This document shows, piece by piece, positions 41,995 through 53,842 of a DNA stretch of 64,000 bases (its first letter is position 1; the number at the start of each line of letters is the position of its first letter). The DNA lies in assembly GCA_951640195.1 (NCBI GenBank), contig OX621165.1, positions 1,364,001-1,428,000 of the forward strand, in the 5' to 3' direction. Position numbers and translations under genes: made by a program. The stretch comes from Porpolomopsis calyptriformis (taxonomy: Eukaryota > Basidiomycota > Agaricomycetes > Agaricales > Hygrophoraceae). The notes under the pieces are model-generated. The model did not search any database. It was not told the DNA's origin and worked only from the letters and a program-made list of their open reading frames with translations.

Positions 41995-44900
41995 TCCGGC
42001 CAAGTGCTAAATGCCCAAGCACTTTGGCTGTGTCCCATGTATGTGTACCACCATCTATGAAAAGTTTTCGTTTTCTTGGCACACTTGAACAGGGCAAAGG
42101 CACTCTCGAATTCTATCTTTGGATCACGAGTGCCGACAATCTTCAATGAGTGGCTATCATAGCACTCATTGACTCTGGCGCCTCAGGGAATTTTATTGAC
42201 GAAGCATTCGTTTGTCAAATGGAGATATCGACCTATCCATTGGATGAGGTTATACTGGTACAAAACGCTGATGGTTCCGAGAACCGAGGAGGTCCCATCA
42301 CGCACGACACAGACCTGTTTATCGAGGCACCAGATCTATCTTTTCGAGAACGAATCCGGTTGGAGGTCACCAACTTAGGAAGAAAACAACAGGTCATCCT
42401 CGGCTTCCCATGGCTCTTGCGACACAACCCCACCATCAATTGGACAAAAGGCACCTTAACCTTCGCGTCTGGTGACACGCTGTTCAGTAGTATGTGAGTC
42501 AGAGTGTTGCCCCCACAGGAAGAACTCTACGTCTTTGATTCGAGTCTGAAACATGACTCCTTTATCCGTTTGGTTGGAGTTGACCACTCCTGACCAGTTT
42601 CCATCAAGGAGGACATCAAATCCTTCATTCCCAATCGTTATCATGATTTCTAGCGTGTTTTCCATACCGCAGAATTCGACAAACTTCCTCCTCGACGTCC
42701 TTTCGATCATGCGATCAACCTCTACCCGAACACCAAATTTCAAGTCGGAAAACTTTACCCCCTTTCTCCCTATGAACAAGTGGAACTTAATAAGTTTGTT
42801 GACGAAAATCTCAGAACAGGTCGAATACGTCCATCGAAATCGCCACAAGCTGCTCCTTTCTTCTTTGCGAAAAAGGCCGAAGAGATCAATGCCAAAGGTC
42901 TCAGTGCTGGTCTACGTCCCATCCAGGACTATCGCTACATCAACTCGAAAACCATTCCTGATCGTTATCCCCTCCCCCTTCTATCGGAAATCCTCCAAGT
43001 ACCGAAGCTTGCTACTGCTTCACTTTTTACTGTTATCGATATTCGATGGGGATTTAACAACATACGACTCAAGGAAGGCGACGAATGGAAGGCAGCCTTC
43101 ATCACCAATCGAGGACTCTTTGAACCGACCGTTATGTTCTTTGGACTATGAAACTCCCCAGCATCTTTTCAACGAATGATAGACGTTCTCTTTAAACCCG
43201 TTCTGGACTCTGGCTGTGTTCACATCTATATTGACGACATTCTTATTATGGGCGACACCCCCGAAGAAATCCGCCACTGGACTGACGAAACCCTTAAACT
43301 CATGGAGAAGAATCAACTGTCCGCCAAACCTGTCAAATGCCAAATGGAGAAGACCTCTGTTACATACCTTGGTACAATCATCAGTAAAGGTCAACTCGCT
43401 ATCAACCCAAAAAAGGTAGACGCCATTATCAATTGGCTGACACCCCAAAAACTGCGAGACCTCCAGTCCTTCCTTGGCACCACCAACTTCTGGCGTCGTT
43501 ATATCAAAAGTTTCTCCTCAGTTGTTCGTCCCCTCTGCGGACTTTTGCGGAAAGACCAACCTTGGGATTGGTCTCCTTTGTGCCAAAAGGCCTTTGAACA
43601 GCTCAAATATCTCGTCACTACAGCCCCTGTCCTTCTTACCCCGCGGCCAGACCTTCCTTATCTCCTGGAGACCGATGCCTCCGATTTCGGTATTGGCGTG
43701 GTCTTATCTCAGAAACATGACAATGGTTGGCACCCTGTTGGCTTTTTCTCGAAATCCCTACTCCCTGCTGAGTACAACTATCCTACCCATGACCTGGAGA
43801 TGCTTGCGATCGTCACTTCCCTCAAGTATTGGCGCTATCTTTTAGAGGGCACAAGGGATACTGTATTAATAAAAACAGACAATTTAGCGCTCAAGTATTT
43901 CATGCAGAACAGATCCCTCTCCAGACGACAAGCACGTTGGATGGAATTCTTAGGCAGATTCGACTTCAAGATCGAGTATTCTCCTGGAGTCAAGAACAAA
44001 GCTGATGGACTCTCTCGCCGACCCGACCACCGTCGTACAGAAAAAGAAGAATTAGAAGGCCAAGCCCTCCTCCCCCCTGAACGTTTCATCAATGCTATCA
44101 TTTCCATGTCCGAACCCTCTTTCATGTCAAGACTTCGCTTCCCCGACTTCAACCAAATCCCAGAGGACATTCGCATCAAATTATCTGATCCCTCTTCCGG
44201 CTACTCCTTCACTGACGGAATTGTGAGAGATGCAGGAGATCGTATTGTCGTGCCAGCAGATGTATCGCTTCGCATAGAGATAATTCGATTGACCCACTCC
44301 CTACCCCATGGAGGTCATCCCGGAATCGAGAAGACACGTGAGCTTGTGTTGCAGAACTACACCTGGAGTAGTGCTGCCCCTGATATCCGTGTATTCATAT
44401 CATCCTGTCCGACCTGCCAACAAGTCAAACTCTATCCCTCTAAACCTGCAGGTCTCCTAGAACCCATTCCCCCTTCGTCTCGACCTTGGGAAGAAATCAC
44501 CGCCGATCTAATCGTGGAACTCCCCCAATCATCTGGCTACGATGCTGTCTTAGTCGTTGTCGATCGCTTTACCAAACGCGCTCACTTTATCCCGACGACA
44601 TCGAATATTTCTGCAGAAGGAGTCGCAAAACTCTTCAGGGACAACGTATGGAAACACCACGGCTGGCCAAAGAAGATCATAACCGATCGAGGAACTCAGT
44701 TCGCTTCTAAATTCGCGAAAGCTCTCAATACTCATTTGGGAATCATCTCCGGTCTGTCCACCGCTTATCACCCCCAAACTGATGGTCAAACAGAACGCAC
44801 CAATCAAGAACTTGAACAATATCTTCGTTTATATACAAACTTTATGCAAGACGATTGGTCCAACTGGCTATCCCCAGCTGAATTCGCGTATAATAACCGT

Positions 44901-45554
44901 CAACACTCCTCGACGAAACACACTCCCTTTTACCTTGATACTGGCCAACATCCCTTCGTCCCATCTATCCCTGCAATCCCTACTTCCAATCCCGCAGCAG
45001 ATGCCTTTCACGATCATCTCACAGAAGCCCGCGAAGAAGCCACAAAAGCTCTAGAAACAACGGCCGAAACCATGAAACGCTTCGCAGATCGTAAACGGAA
45101 AAATACCCAACTCCAAATAGGTCAATTTGTTTATCTTGATACCCGTAACTTAAAAACAGGTCATCCAATCCTCAAACTTGATGTCCGACGTACTGGACCA
45201 TTCAAAGTTCTAGAAAGAATCGGAAAAGTCTCTTATCACCTGGCCCTTCCCTTATCATGGAAAATACACGACGTCTTTCACGTTTCACTCCTGAGACCCG
45301 CTAACATTAACTCCGATCTCCACCCAGAGGAAGTAGATGATAATCTCCGTCCACCTCCGGATGTCATTCAAGAGAAAGAAGAATACGAGGTCGAACGAAT
45401 TCTCCAACACCACAGGTCTACCCGACGTCGTACGTATTTGGTTAAATGGGTCGGCTATCCCATTGAAGAAGCAACCTGGGAGCCGAAGAAGAATCTCCTC
45501 CATGCGAAAGAACGAATTCTAGAATACGAACACTCAATTCAAACGGCGACCTAA
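41985..45554 (+). pseudogene. Element D pol polyprotein (RNase H to chromodomain intact)
   Basis: In the -1 frame: protease (ALIDSGASGNFIDEAFV, 42165), RT (GLRPIQDYRYINSKTIPDRY near 42910; IYIDDILIMG near 43230), RNase H (LLETDASDFGIG, 43665), integrase zinc domain (HGGHPG ... CPTCQ, 44310-44420), core ([29 protein letters not shown], 44690-44820) and chromodomain (EVERILQHHRSTRRRTYLV, KWVGYPIEEATWEPKKN, 45390-45500). Five stops occur at 42147, 42495, 42591, 42651 and 43149; the last is TGA for the Arg of FFGLRNSPASFQ. From 43176 to 45554 the frame is fully open, 792 codons. The last stops are readable as single transitions, so decay is recent. Confidence 0.92.
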
Positions 45555-45673
45555 TCATTCTTTCACAGTATCAACTCCCCTCATTTATGTTTTCACTTCT
45601 ATCACCTTTCCAAACTCCGACACATCCTTATAATCTCTTTCATCTCCGTCTTTCACTAGAAATCGACATCACT

Positions 45674-46252
45674 ATGCCCGCAGAACGCTCACACCAAACC
45701 GCTCGCAAGTCAACCGGTGGTCGTCCACCCCGCGCTCCTCATATGTCCACTGGAGGACAACCCCCTCGCCGCGCTCCCCCTCCGCTCGCTTCCACCTCCT
45801 CCGCCTACGGTGAAGCTGAGCTCGCCGGACAACTCTGGCAACACAACTGTCGCGCGCGCAACCGGGACCTTCCCATATGGCCAGAGGAAATCATCGCGCC
45901 ACCCATCCCACCTGAGCAAATCATCGAGTCGTTACAGAAGGACGTCGAATACTATAAAAACGAAATCGCGAGATTGAACAAAGAATTGTATAATCAAGGA
46001 ATGAGCTTGGATGGAAAGAGAAGAGCGAGTGAGTATTGGCGAGAACAGGCCAAACACTGGGAGACGAAATACGAGGAAGCCGTAAAGGTACTTCCCCATC
46101 TTGATTCCCCGGTTCCTCCTGTTTTCCCAGGTCTGCTCATCGTTCCCCCCGGTTCGTCGTCGAACCCCATCACCATCCCTGACGACGACGATACTTCCCC
46201 GGCCGACATTATTTCCCTGTCGACCGCCATCTCCGACAAGGACTTAATCTAG
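45674..46252 (+). CDS. Element D third ORF, coiled-coil protein between pol and 3' LTR
   Basis: This intact 192-residue frame starts MPAERSHQTARKSTGG, 120 bp after the pol stop. An upstream in-frame ATG at 45587 is possible but reads less protein-like. It has an Arg/Pro/Gly-rich basic N-terminus, a central region (LAGQLWQHNCRARNRDLPIW), a clear coiled coil (ESLQKDVEYYKNEIARLNKE ... YWREQAKHWETKYEEA), a Pro/Val segment and an acidic tail (PDDDDTSPADI). It has no signal peptide or membrane helix. The location is that of env in other Gypsy groups, but nothing supports a glycoprotein. It is the only undamaged gene in element D. An RNA- or protein-binding partner of gag is possible (inference). 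Confidence 0.7.
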   Translation: MPAERSHQTARKSTGGRPPRAPHMSTGGQPPRRAPPPLASTSSAYGEAELAGQLWQHNCRARNRDLPIWPEEIIAPPIPPEQIIESLQKDVEYYKNEIARLNKELYNQGMSLDGKRRASEYWREQAKHWETKYEEAVKVLPHLDSPVPPVFPGLLIVPPGSSSNPITIPDDDDTSPADIISLSTAISDKDLI

Positions 46253-46289
46253 TCCTTCGCCTCCTCCGCACCCATCAACACTCTCGAAG

Positions 46290-46332
46290 CTGCCTCGAAT
46301 TTCGGGACGAAATTCCTTTTAGTGTGGGTGTA
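46290..46332 (+). other. Pre-LTR block of element D
   Basis: TTTCGGGACGAAATTCCTTT lies about 20 bp before the 3' LTR, followed by AGTGTGGGTGTA. Elements A and B have the same GGGA(C/T)GAA(A/T)TTCC block at the same place, followed by a purine-rich run, so it probably marks plus-strand priming. Confidence 0.6.
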
Positions 46333-46702
46333 TGTCACGGACACTTTTTTCTTTTTCCTTTTAGTCATACTTGATTAGTCTCCATTCCGTTCATCCTTCC
46401 GCTTTACCGTTTTATATATAGAGACTGATCACATGTACCTTCCTTCCGACTCTTTCACGAGTCACATTCCGTTTCCGTTATTCTTTTTGTGACTCTTCAC
46501 TAGTCACATTCCGGATTCCGCTTTGTAATCGTACACACAACTGACTCATGGCAACTCAGGTAGTTAGTATATAAAGCCTGATCTTTAGTCAGTAGGTTAA
46601 GTTCGATTCCTAGTTAGCTCCCCCACTCTTTAGTCGAATTCCATTCCCTCATCAGCCCCTCCAACGCGAGAAGTAAAACCCTTCGACTACCAAATCATAA
46701 CA
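46333..46702 (+). repeat. 3' LTR of element D
   Basis: 370 bp. It differs from 40028-40397 at 8 sites, every one a CG against TG or CA. Confidence 0.95.
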
Positions 46703-47648
46703 GTCTGGGTATGGTCTAGCAAATTGTGTGACAGACAATTCACAAGAATAGCGCAATAGCGCTTGTGCAACTATATGAATTCAAGTGAACTGCAGCGCTG
46801 ACAAGGGGCTCCAGGGAAAATCTGCAAGTAAACAGTGAGCGAAGGCAAGCAGGGCGGTCATCTATTCAGCAACCATCAGAGAGGTAGAAAGATATCATGA
46901 TTGGAGAGCAATAGCCGTAATCGCGGAAGCATCCTAGGAAGTTGACGAAAAGATCACACAGAAGCCCATGCCGTGTTGTCACCGCATATAAGTCGTGATC
47001 ACGGAGAACGAGAACGGCGCGCTGTAATGTTGTCTTGCGAGGTAAACCTGAGTAGCACAGCTCGGCGATTCTAAGGCCTAAGTTGAATAAAAACGGTTAG
47101 GAGTAAAAATCGCAGCAAAACTTGACCTGACGGCTGTCGACACTGGTGACTGCAAGATTCAATTCTGCCCGACCGATATTTTAGTCTTCAGTCTCTCCAG
47201 TCGGTTTTCAGCTTCCAAGTAGATCGGTGACCATCCACAACAAAGATGAAAATGCCGCAAGCCCAACAATTCTGCAAGGGAAACCAGGAAACCAGTGAAG
47301 ACTTGTCATTGCCAAGTTACTCGCCAACTTGTTTCACTGTCCATTCTTGAGTTTCGCCTGGAAAGCATTGGCCATTGTGCCCGATCCAGCGACTCTGGCA
47401 TTGAGAAGGAGTTGAGTGTACAGGCAATAGCAACAAACTACACCAGAGCGGATGACTCGTTGTCCTGATTGGCCCCCAGGGAAACCCTCGGCCGTGATTA
47501 TAATGGGCGACTTTCATAAGGAAGATAGATCAGTAAGTGGGGTTAGCCTGGCGAGATCATCACTCCAAAAGCACTTTGCGGTAAGCAACAATGTCACATT
47601 TCAAAACGAATTTATAGACTGCGCACTGCAATTCTGATAGCAACTCAA
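46703..47648. other. Intergenic, no gene recognised
   Basis: It begins with the D target duplication GTCTG and holds the 3' flank of the acyl-CoA synthetase gene. Only short unsupported reading frames are present. Confidence 0.6.
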
Positions 47649-49964
47649 CTACTGCTGATCTGAGTAAACCTCCTACAATGTTTCATTAGTGACGGATCGG
47701 ATAATAGACTATAAAGAAAGAATACCTTAATTCCTGCCTCGAATCTCTTGGCAATCTTTCCCCTCTGAATCTTCTGCGCTGCCGTAACAAGCCCACTCTC
47801 AGGAGTCCACTCATCTGGCGTCAATATCACAGCCTGGAGGAGTTCCATGGCCTTAAATCCGTTCTTCTTTCCAATAGTATTGCACCCCTTGAGAATAAAC
47901 TCCTTCACCTGCTGATCTTCGCATAGCTGGGACAAGGACGACGTATGATCAACGGCAGATGTTAAATTGGAGACCTTGAGAGTATGACGTAGGTTGGCTT
48001 CGTGCGGGATTATTATGGCGACCGGTTGCTTAGCGTCAGGGGTCGCGTGGACGCAAATGTTCGCAACATGGTTGCACGCTTTGTAAACGGATTCCAATTT
48101 TTCGAGGGCAATGTACTAGCAACAAGCATACACGTTAACAATATTGTAGATTGGGTCAGGTACCGACAAGATTCACGCACCTCTCCTCCTTGCAGTTTGA
48201 TGAGATTCTTAATCCGATCAATGAGCGATAGCGTGCCATCCTCGTTCCACTGCCCGACATCACCGGTTCTCAACCAGCCATCTTTGGTGAATATAGTCTC
48301 ATCGTTATTCAAATCGTCTCTCTTGTAATACCCTTTAGTCACGGAGGGACCTCTAATGCATACTTCGCCTTGGGGCGGCTTGCTCTTGGATGAATATCCG
48401 GCATCAGGTACATCGATCAACTTGACTTCGATAGAGGGCACGGGGAGCCCAACAGACCCGTATTGCATTAGTTCAGGTGGGAGAATGGCGCACATACCGC
48501 AGGACTCAGTCATTCCATAGCCTGAAATCAGTCAATGTAATCAATGCGAATGCTGACGACAAAAATCACGCACCCTGCAACATGGTGACTAAAGCAAGAC
48601 TCAGGAACTCTTGGGTCTCACGACTCAACGCTGCTCCCCCGCTGAGGGCTAACCGCAACCTACCGCCCGTGGCCGCTCTCACGTTACTCAAAACGGCGGC
48701 ATCCGCGATCTGGCTAAGTCCAGGTACACCCGCCTTCTTCACCGTCATAGAAGCATTAAATGCACCCCTCTTGATCGTTCCACTTGCGTTTATCTTGCCG
48801 ACGATTCCTTTGCGGATGGTTTCCCATACCGCCGGGACGCCAACCATGATGCTAGGCTTGAATGTGCTGATATCGCCTTTGCAGTTCCGCACAGAAGCAT
48901 CGGTCAGTGTTTTAACCCGACCGTAACCTGTTGTCATGCCCACGAAAAAAAGACCCAGTTCGACCATGAATTCCAATATATGCGCCAGGGGAAGATATGC
49001 GAGGTATGTATCCTCGTCCAGGAAGTGGTGTCGGAGGAGGACATAGATTGCGCCGACGGAGGCCATAAGGTTGGCGTGGGTAATGCACACACCTTTGGGG
49101 GGGCCAGTGCTCCCGCTGGTGTACATGATGCACGCAAGGACATCCTTGGTAGGGGCCCGGCTCTTGAGAATATCAGTGGGCTGAGATCGGCCAAGCTCGC
49201 GCAAGTCATCGATAGAAAGGGTTCGAATATCGCCGCGCACACTAAGTAGCTTCTCAAGGCAAGAAGGTGTAGGTGTCCCGTCGTAGACGACGTATTTCAC
49301 GGAAGGGGTCTGAGAAAGGACGTTGGAGAGTGTAGGAAGGAGTTCAGCGTTGGTGAAGATACCAGCACAATTAGGCTCGTTGAGAGAGTGGGCAAGGCCA
49401 GATTCACCAAGGGTGTCATAGGCAGTAGCGATTGTAGTAGAGATAAATCCACACGCGTGAGCCATAAGTTGCCAGTTGACGCTAGTTGAAGGAGTTGATG
49501 TATTTGTGAGCGTGGATATCAAGTGGAATGACTCACCTGGTTTGAGAATAGATGTTGAAGACATCGTCTGAGCTAACTCCCAAATGAATGAGTGCGCGCG
49601 CAAGTTCCGAGACGGCTACTTCGACCTCGACATAAGAGAGGTATTTGTAGTCGCTCAGTTCGAAATACTTCCACTTCTTCTTCTCAACCACCTCTTTCCC
49701 ATCGACCATCTTGGTAACCTCTTTCTCTTCCTCGTGTACGTTGACGATATCTCGCCAACCGAGAGCTCGCTTTGTGCCATGAGTGCGTGCTGCATAGGAA
49801 ATGATGTCTGTGGTGGTGTCAATTCCTTCGAATGGTTGTGTGACAAGTTTGTCGGCTGATATGGCGAGACGACGGGCGCGCCCTTCGCCGGGTGACGGCT
49901 GGGGCCCCACCTCAACAGAGCCTTTACCAAAAAAATTGGGTCGAAGTGTCTTGACTGCGGCCAT
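47649..49964 (-). CDS. FAA1: Long-chain fatty acid-CoA ligase
   Basis: Five exons fit in phase: 49964-49537, 49481-48574, 48521-48181, 48115-47726, 47672-47649; 696 residues, close to yeast Faa1/Faa4 (about 700). Introns are 53-65 nt, GT-AG. The enzyme activates long-chain fatty acids with ATP and CoA, for lipid synthesis, breakdown and acylation. Visible motifs are the AMP-binding loop IMYTSGSTGPPKGVCITH (exon 2, near 49120), the adenylation segment GYGMTESCGM at the exon 2/3 junction, and the ligase motif DGWLRTGDVGQWNEDGTLSL with DRIKNLIKLQGGE (exon 3). The C-terminus is EVYSDQQ, coded by a 24-nt last exon. No signal peptide is visible. It is the first clear host gene right of the transposon cluster. 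FAA1 is used in the family sense; FAA4 would be equally valid. Confidence 0.93.
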
Positions 49965-52900
49965 GAGTGCTAATGCTAAGGAACCTGTAAAGGGGCCCCC
50001 ACAAGAGGATGCTCGGAGTGTGAAATTATGAAATTGTGAAACTTTATTTGCAATGAGTTCCCCAGACTACAAATAGCATGGCCATACCACACCAATTGTG
50101 ATCCAGTCAATCGATCTCCAATGACAAGACCAGCAATACCTCACTCATTGTGTTTCAGAGTGAGTCAAGAAAACGCCATCTCTTTCGAAGGGGGGAAGAC
50201 TATTCTGGCGTGAGATCGAGATGCACCAGATTTATCGTGGTAAGCCATCTTCAGACATCCTACAAAGTTGGCTGTATCAGACTAACGTTCATTTATTGCA
50301 ACTTACAGACACTCAAACCGATCACGAGTCTGCCTGCTGTTTAAACCGCTGGTCCAAGACTTTCCGGTGACTTCTGACCATGACATCTCATTCGACCACC
50401 GTCATCGAAATCATGAGGCTTCAAGTGCACTGAGACTGGAATACGGCGTACTCCAAGCTTTTATCGTAGTTGGTGCTATCGTCCCGAGTAGACCATCTAT
50501 CCTGCCGGACCTCATAAACAGCTCTTTCAGGAAGCAGCGCGCCTCCACAGTGAGGACGTGACAAATATATTTAACGCCAACATATCAGACACCCTGTTCC
50601 GCTTAGATTGGAGGACACTGTCAAATCAATGATAGACCCATGTAAGCATAATTGGTCAAATCCACCCGCCCTCTGCACGAATCGAGCAACAACCCAAGCC
50701 CGACAAAGACTAGTCCTTCATGCTCTCTCTCAGTTGGATTACTTATGCTCATTGACCATTGGCTATCCAGGGACTCGAATATGCTCTCGCCTGGGATGAA
50801 CAACGTGCGCGCTTGCTTTGGGATAGAAGTCGACTTCGGTGTGCACAAGACCAGCTGTAATTCACACCAGACAGCACATTATTCATCTCGCTAGTGAGTT
50901 GCATATGCGTGACTGAATAGCCTATCCAGTATAATACAGGCTATACAACTCGGCAATAACGTCGGCGCGTGTCCCGATTTCCAAATACTAATTTCGATAT
51001 GGTGGCAACCTGCTTTTTTGCCTGAGGTTGCTGCGATAACGACAGGACATTCATCACTTTTTGGGAAGACAACTTTTTCCTTGACTGTACTTCCCGGAGC
51101 TGGAGCCATCACGTTGACACCGAGAGGCAACAAGAACGCCGCAATGGAGTTCCTTCAGGCTGACCACGTGCCAGTCAAGCTACATTGATATCTTCACGAC
51201 ATTGGCCTGGTTACTCGACATTTTCTCAGGGATTGTTCGTAAGCCCGTGTCTTGCTGTTTGTTTTTCATTTGGAGCAGATTGGCTGTCAGATAGAAATGG
51301 AGAGGCCAAAACAACTGACTGTTATGGTTGGGTATCACTCTTCTTTGCAACTGATCATGGGAATGGTGGTGGGCCACTCTTTCGCCCCCTTCGATGATCA
51401 CATTCACAGGCGGTGATCAACCACGCTAGTCCTTCGAGTCTGCCTCAATGTCACCCTCATGAAGACATTCGGATGGACTCGAAGGACCAGTATAGTTAAA
51501 CACTGGGGCGACTTGTCGAGTTACTTGTGCATCAGCGTTCAAGTGGACTCGATAGACCACTACGGCATCCTCATTCTCCTATGGGGCTACGATCTGGCAC
51601 GTGGGAACTGTGAAGGTTCTATACGCAGGACGACGTTAAGGTAGGCTCTGGGGATTCGGAGCATGCAGTTGCGAAGGGGAATGGTGAACCCTCTGACAAC
51701 GTGGAAGCGAAACAAGTATGATTGGATGCTATTCCGAGCGCTTAATTTAAGATATCCTCGTTACACAGGACCCGACCGTTGAGCTACTTTTCAAATTAGG
51801 ATCCTTTGGTATCTTATCATATTCCGACACCCCTACTTTGGAGGGACTGCCAGTGTCCTATTCAGGTTACGGACGATGTTGCATCACAACTCTGCCCAAA
51901 ACCTTGAGTGTATCTATGGCAGGCTGTACGGCGATCAAATGTGGGAGGAGGTGTCAACCAACAACCAAAGATAATGCTTGATTGGGTAAGTCGATCGTAT
52001 TTGCGTTCAGTCGACGATCCGACTAGAGCAGGTGCATGGAAACGCATTCGAACAGATCGGTCTCATTTCAGCGTTGCAAGCGCCAGCATAAGGAGTGGGA
52101 GAGCTTGGAGAACGTCTGAGTTCAGCTCAGCTAATAATGGCCTCCACCACCCGTCTCTCGATCTCCCATTCTTCCCCTCCCCATGTTCGTCTATCCACTT
52201 AAAGGTCTTGGTATCTAAGTCTATCACGACGGATCCTGAATTCGGTGATCAGGATTATCGATCGATGGTACTTTCTTCATGATATCGACTTGTAGATTCT
52301 GAATGGTTTAGCAACGCCACCAATTGCACGATCTGCCGGAACCCTCCGGTCACAGCACAATGGTCGTTTGGCACGTTTCCTTGAAACGCCCCTCGGACAA
52401 GGAAGAAGCTGCATGTTTTGCCTGTTCTCCAGCTGTCGGCGATCGCGAAGGAGTCAAGGTGATGTCTAGCTGCCACCCTATTATCAAGGTTCCTGCCAGG
52501 ATATCAGACACGTTTGATAGTGAGTAAGTCGAAGCGTTTTTCACAGGCGTCTAGGAACTTGTAAAGCTGCTTTCTCGAGCCAAGATAAGTGAACGGTGCC
52601 GTCTGGTGAGCCGCTGTCATGTTAGTGGCCCCGATTGAATTCAGAAAAGCTTTTCATCACGGCCAGTGGCGGCTGCTAACTTTATTACTTTGAAAAGAAG
52701 TCTGACGAGCTTATCTTGTGGGTGCTGTGCAGGACTTCTGGGATGACCCAATTATCTGATCGATGGTGTTTATCGATGGGGAAGTATACCATATTTGGAA
52801 AGAGTGCTCAGTTTTCGTCGTAGTATTTGCTTTTGCAGCATTCCGACTTTATAACGAGCACAGCCCTTTAATCCCGTATCGTCGTCCGAGCTGTTAAACA

Positions 52901-53842
52901 TCCGGCCTGAGGTCCTCGGGTTTACAGCCAACGTGTGTCCAGTATATGTAAAAGGATTCAGACTAACGCTCTTGACACTACTGCCAGGGCAAGGTGCAGA
53001 ATTCAACGTAAAATAACGGTGGAGTCGGCTAAAGGAATGATCTGAAGGGACACGTTCGATCATTTATGGAGCGGTCCCTTTTGGCCTTCCAAAGAGAATT
53101 GGAGGGTTGTGGGTTTCCTCGTAAACGAATTATGCCAACCAGATTGATGGCATACAGATGGAGGGTAAAGGGCAGCGATAGCCAAAGTTCACACACAAAA
53201 GTTCTTCAGCCTCGAATGTGCCGACACATTTCTGACGGTATCTTCGACCCCCGAGTCGCCATTGAGAGCGATCTCAGTTACGGTGTGTACCTGCCTCATG
53301 TGAAGGGATAATGGCGTAAGACATGCCATCGCCATTGTCAAGTGTTCTTGTGAGCTGAAATGAAAGTGCTATTTTCACCTTTTCAGTCAAATACGGATAG
53401 GATTAGGGCACAGGCGCCGGAGGAAGTCAATTCATCAGACCTAACACAAACCCGTTTGGGATGCTGTCAAGGCAAGAGCGACCCGAAATCCAGGGCAGCA
53501 AACACGTGCAGCTGGAGTGTGGGCATTCTTGAAGGTGAGCGAGGCACGAGGAGGGCAATTTACCGAACTGATCTGCTGACAGCAAGTGCTAACATGGGAA
53601 AGAACGGGAAGTATCGTGAAACAAGTTGCTATCGGAACAGCAACGAGTGAAAATATTTTGGTTTAAACTCGGCCTTCGGCGTTCATCTGCGCACCCACGC
53701 TTAACAGCTGTGGGGGCACACCAAGATTGGAGTCGGCGGTTTATTGCAGACTGAGTTTCAAACGAAACGTGCTCGCGGTAAAGTGTACATAATATCACCA
53801 TCCGACCATCCTGAGGCAAGACTCCACTTTTCGTACAGTTAC
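49965..53842. other. Long stretch without recognised genes, upstream of the GATA gene
   Basis: About 3.9 kb between the start of the acyl-CoA synthetase gene (leftward) and the GATA factor (rightward). Only short frames are present, none resembling a known family or forming convincing exon chains. It probably contains both promoters and may hold an untranslated leader or a non-coding RNA. No terminal repeats or tandem arrays were noticed. Confidence 0.5.

Larger units (their letters stand above)
40028..46702 (+). mobile_element. Ty3/Gypsy chromodomain element D
   Basis: A complete 6,675-bp element on the plus strand with 370-bp LTRs (40028-40397, 46333-46702) and exact 5-bp duplications GTCTG (40023-40027, 46703-46707). 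Order: LTR, self-priming site, gag, slip site, pol, third ORF, the conserved GGGACGAAATTCC block, LTR. The LTRs differ at only 8 of 370 positions, so it is the youngest Gypsy copy here, but gag has one stop and pol five. Confidence 0.95.

Noticed and set aside
45674..46252. Third ORF as an envelope glycoprotein
   Set aside because: No signal peptide, membrane helix, cysteine pairs or cleavage site; the protein is basic, coiled-coil and acidic-tailed.
1..46702. Classical RIP as the cause of all stops
   Set aside because: Changes in the D LTRs are confined to CpG, unlike the CpA preference of Neurospora RIP, though some CAA-to-TAA and CAG-to-TAG stops occur; simple 5mC deamination fits better.
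51900..52290. Short frames in 50,000-53,800 (e.g. 51908-52282) as genes
   Set aside because: Composition and lack of any recognisable motif or splice chain make them chance frames.
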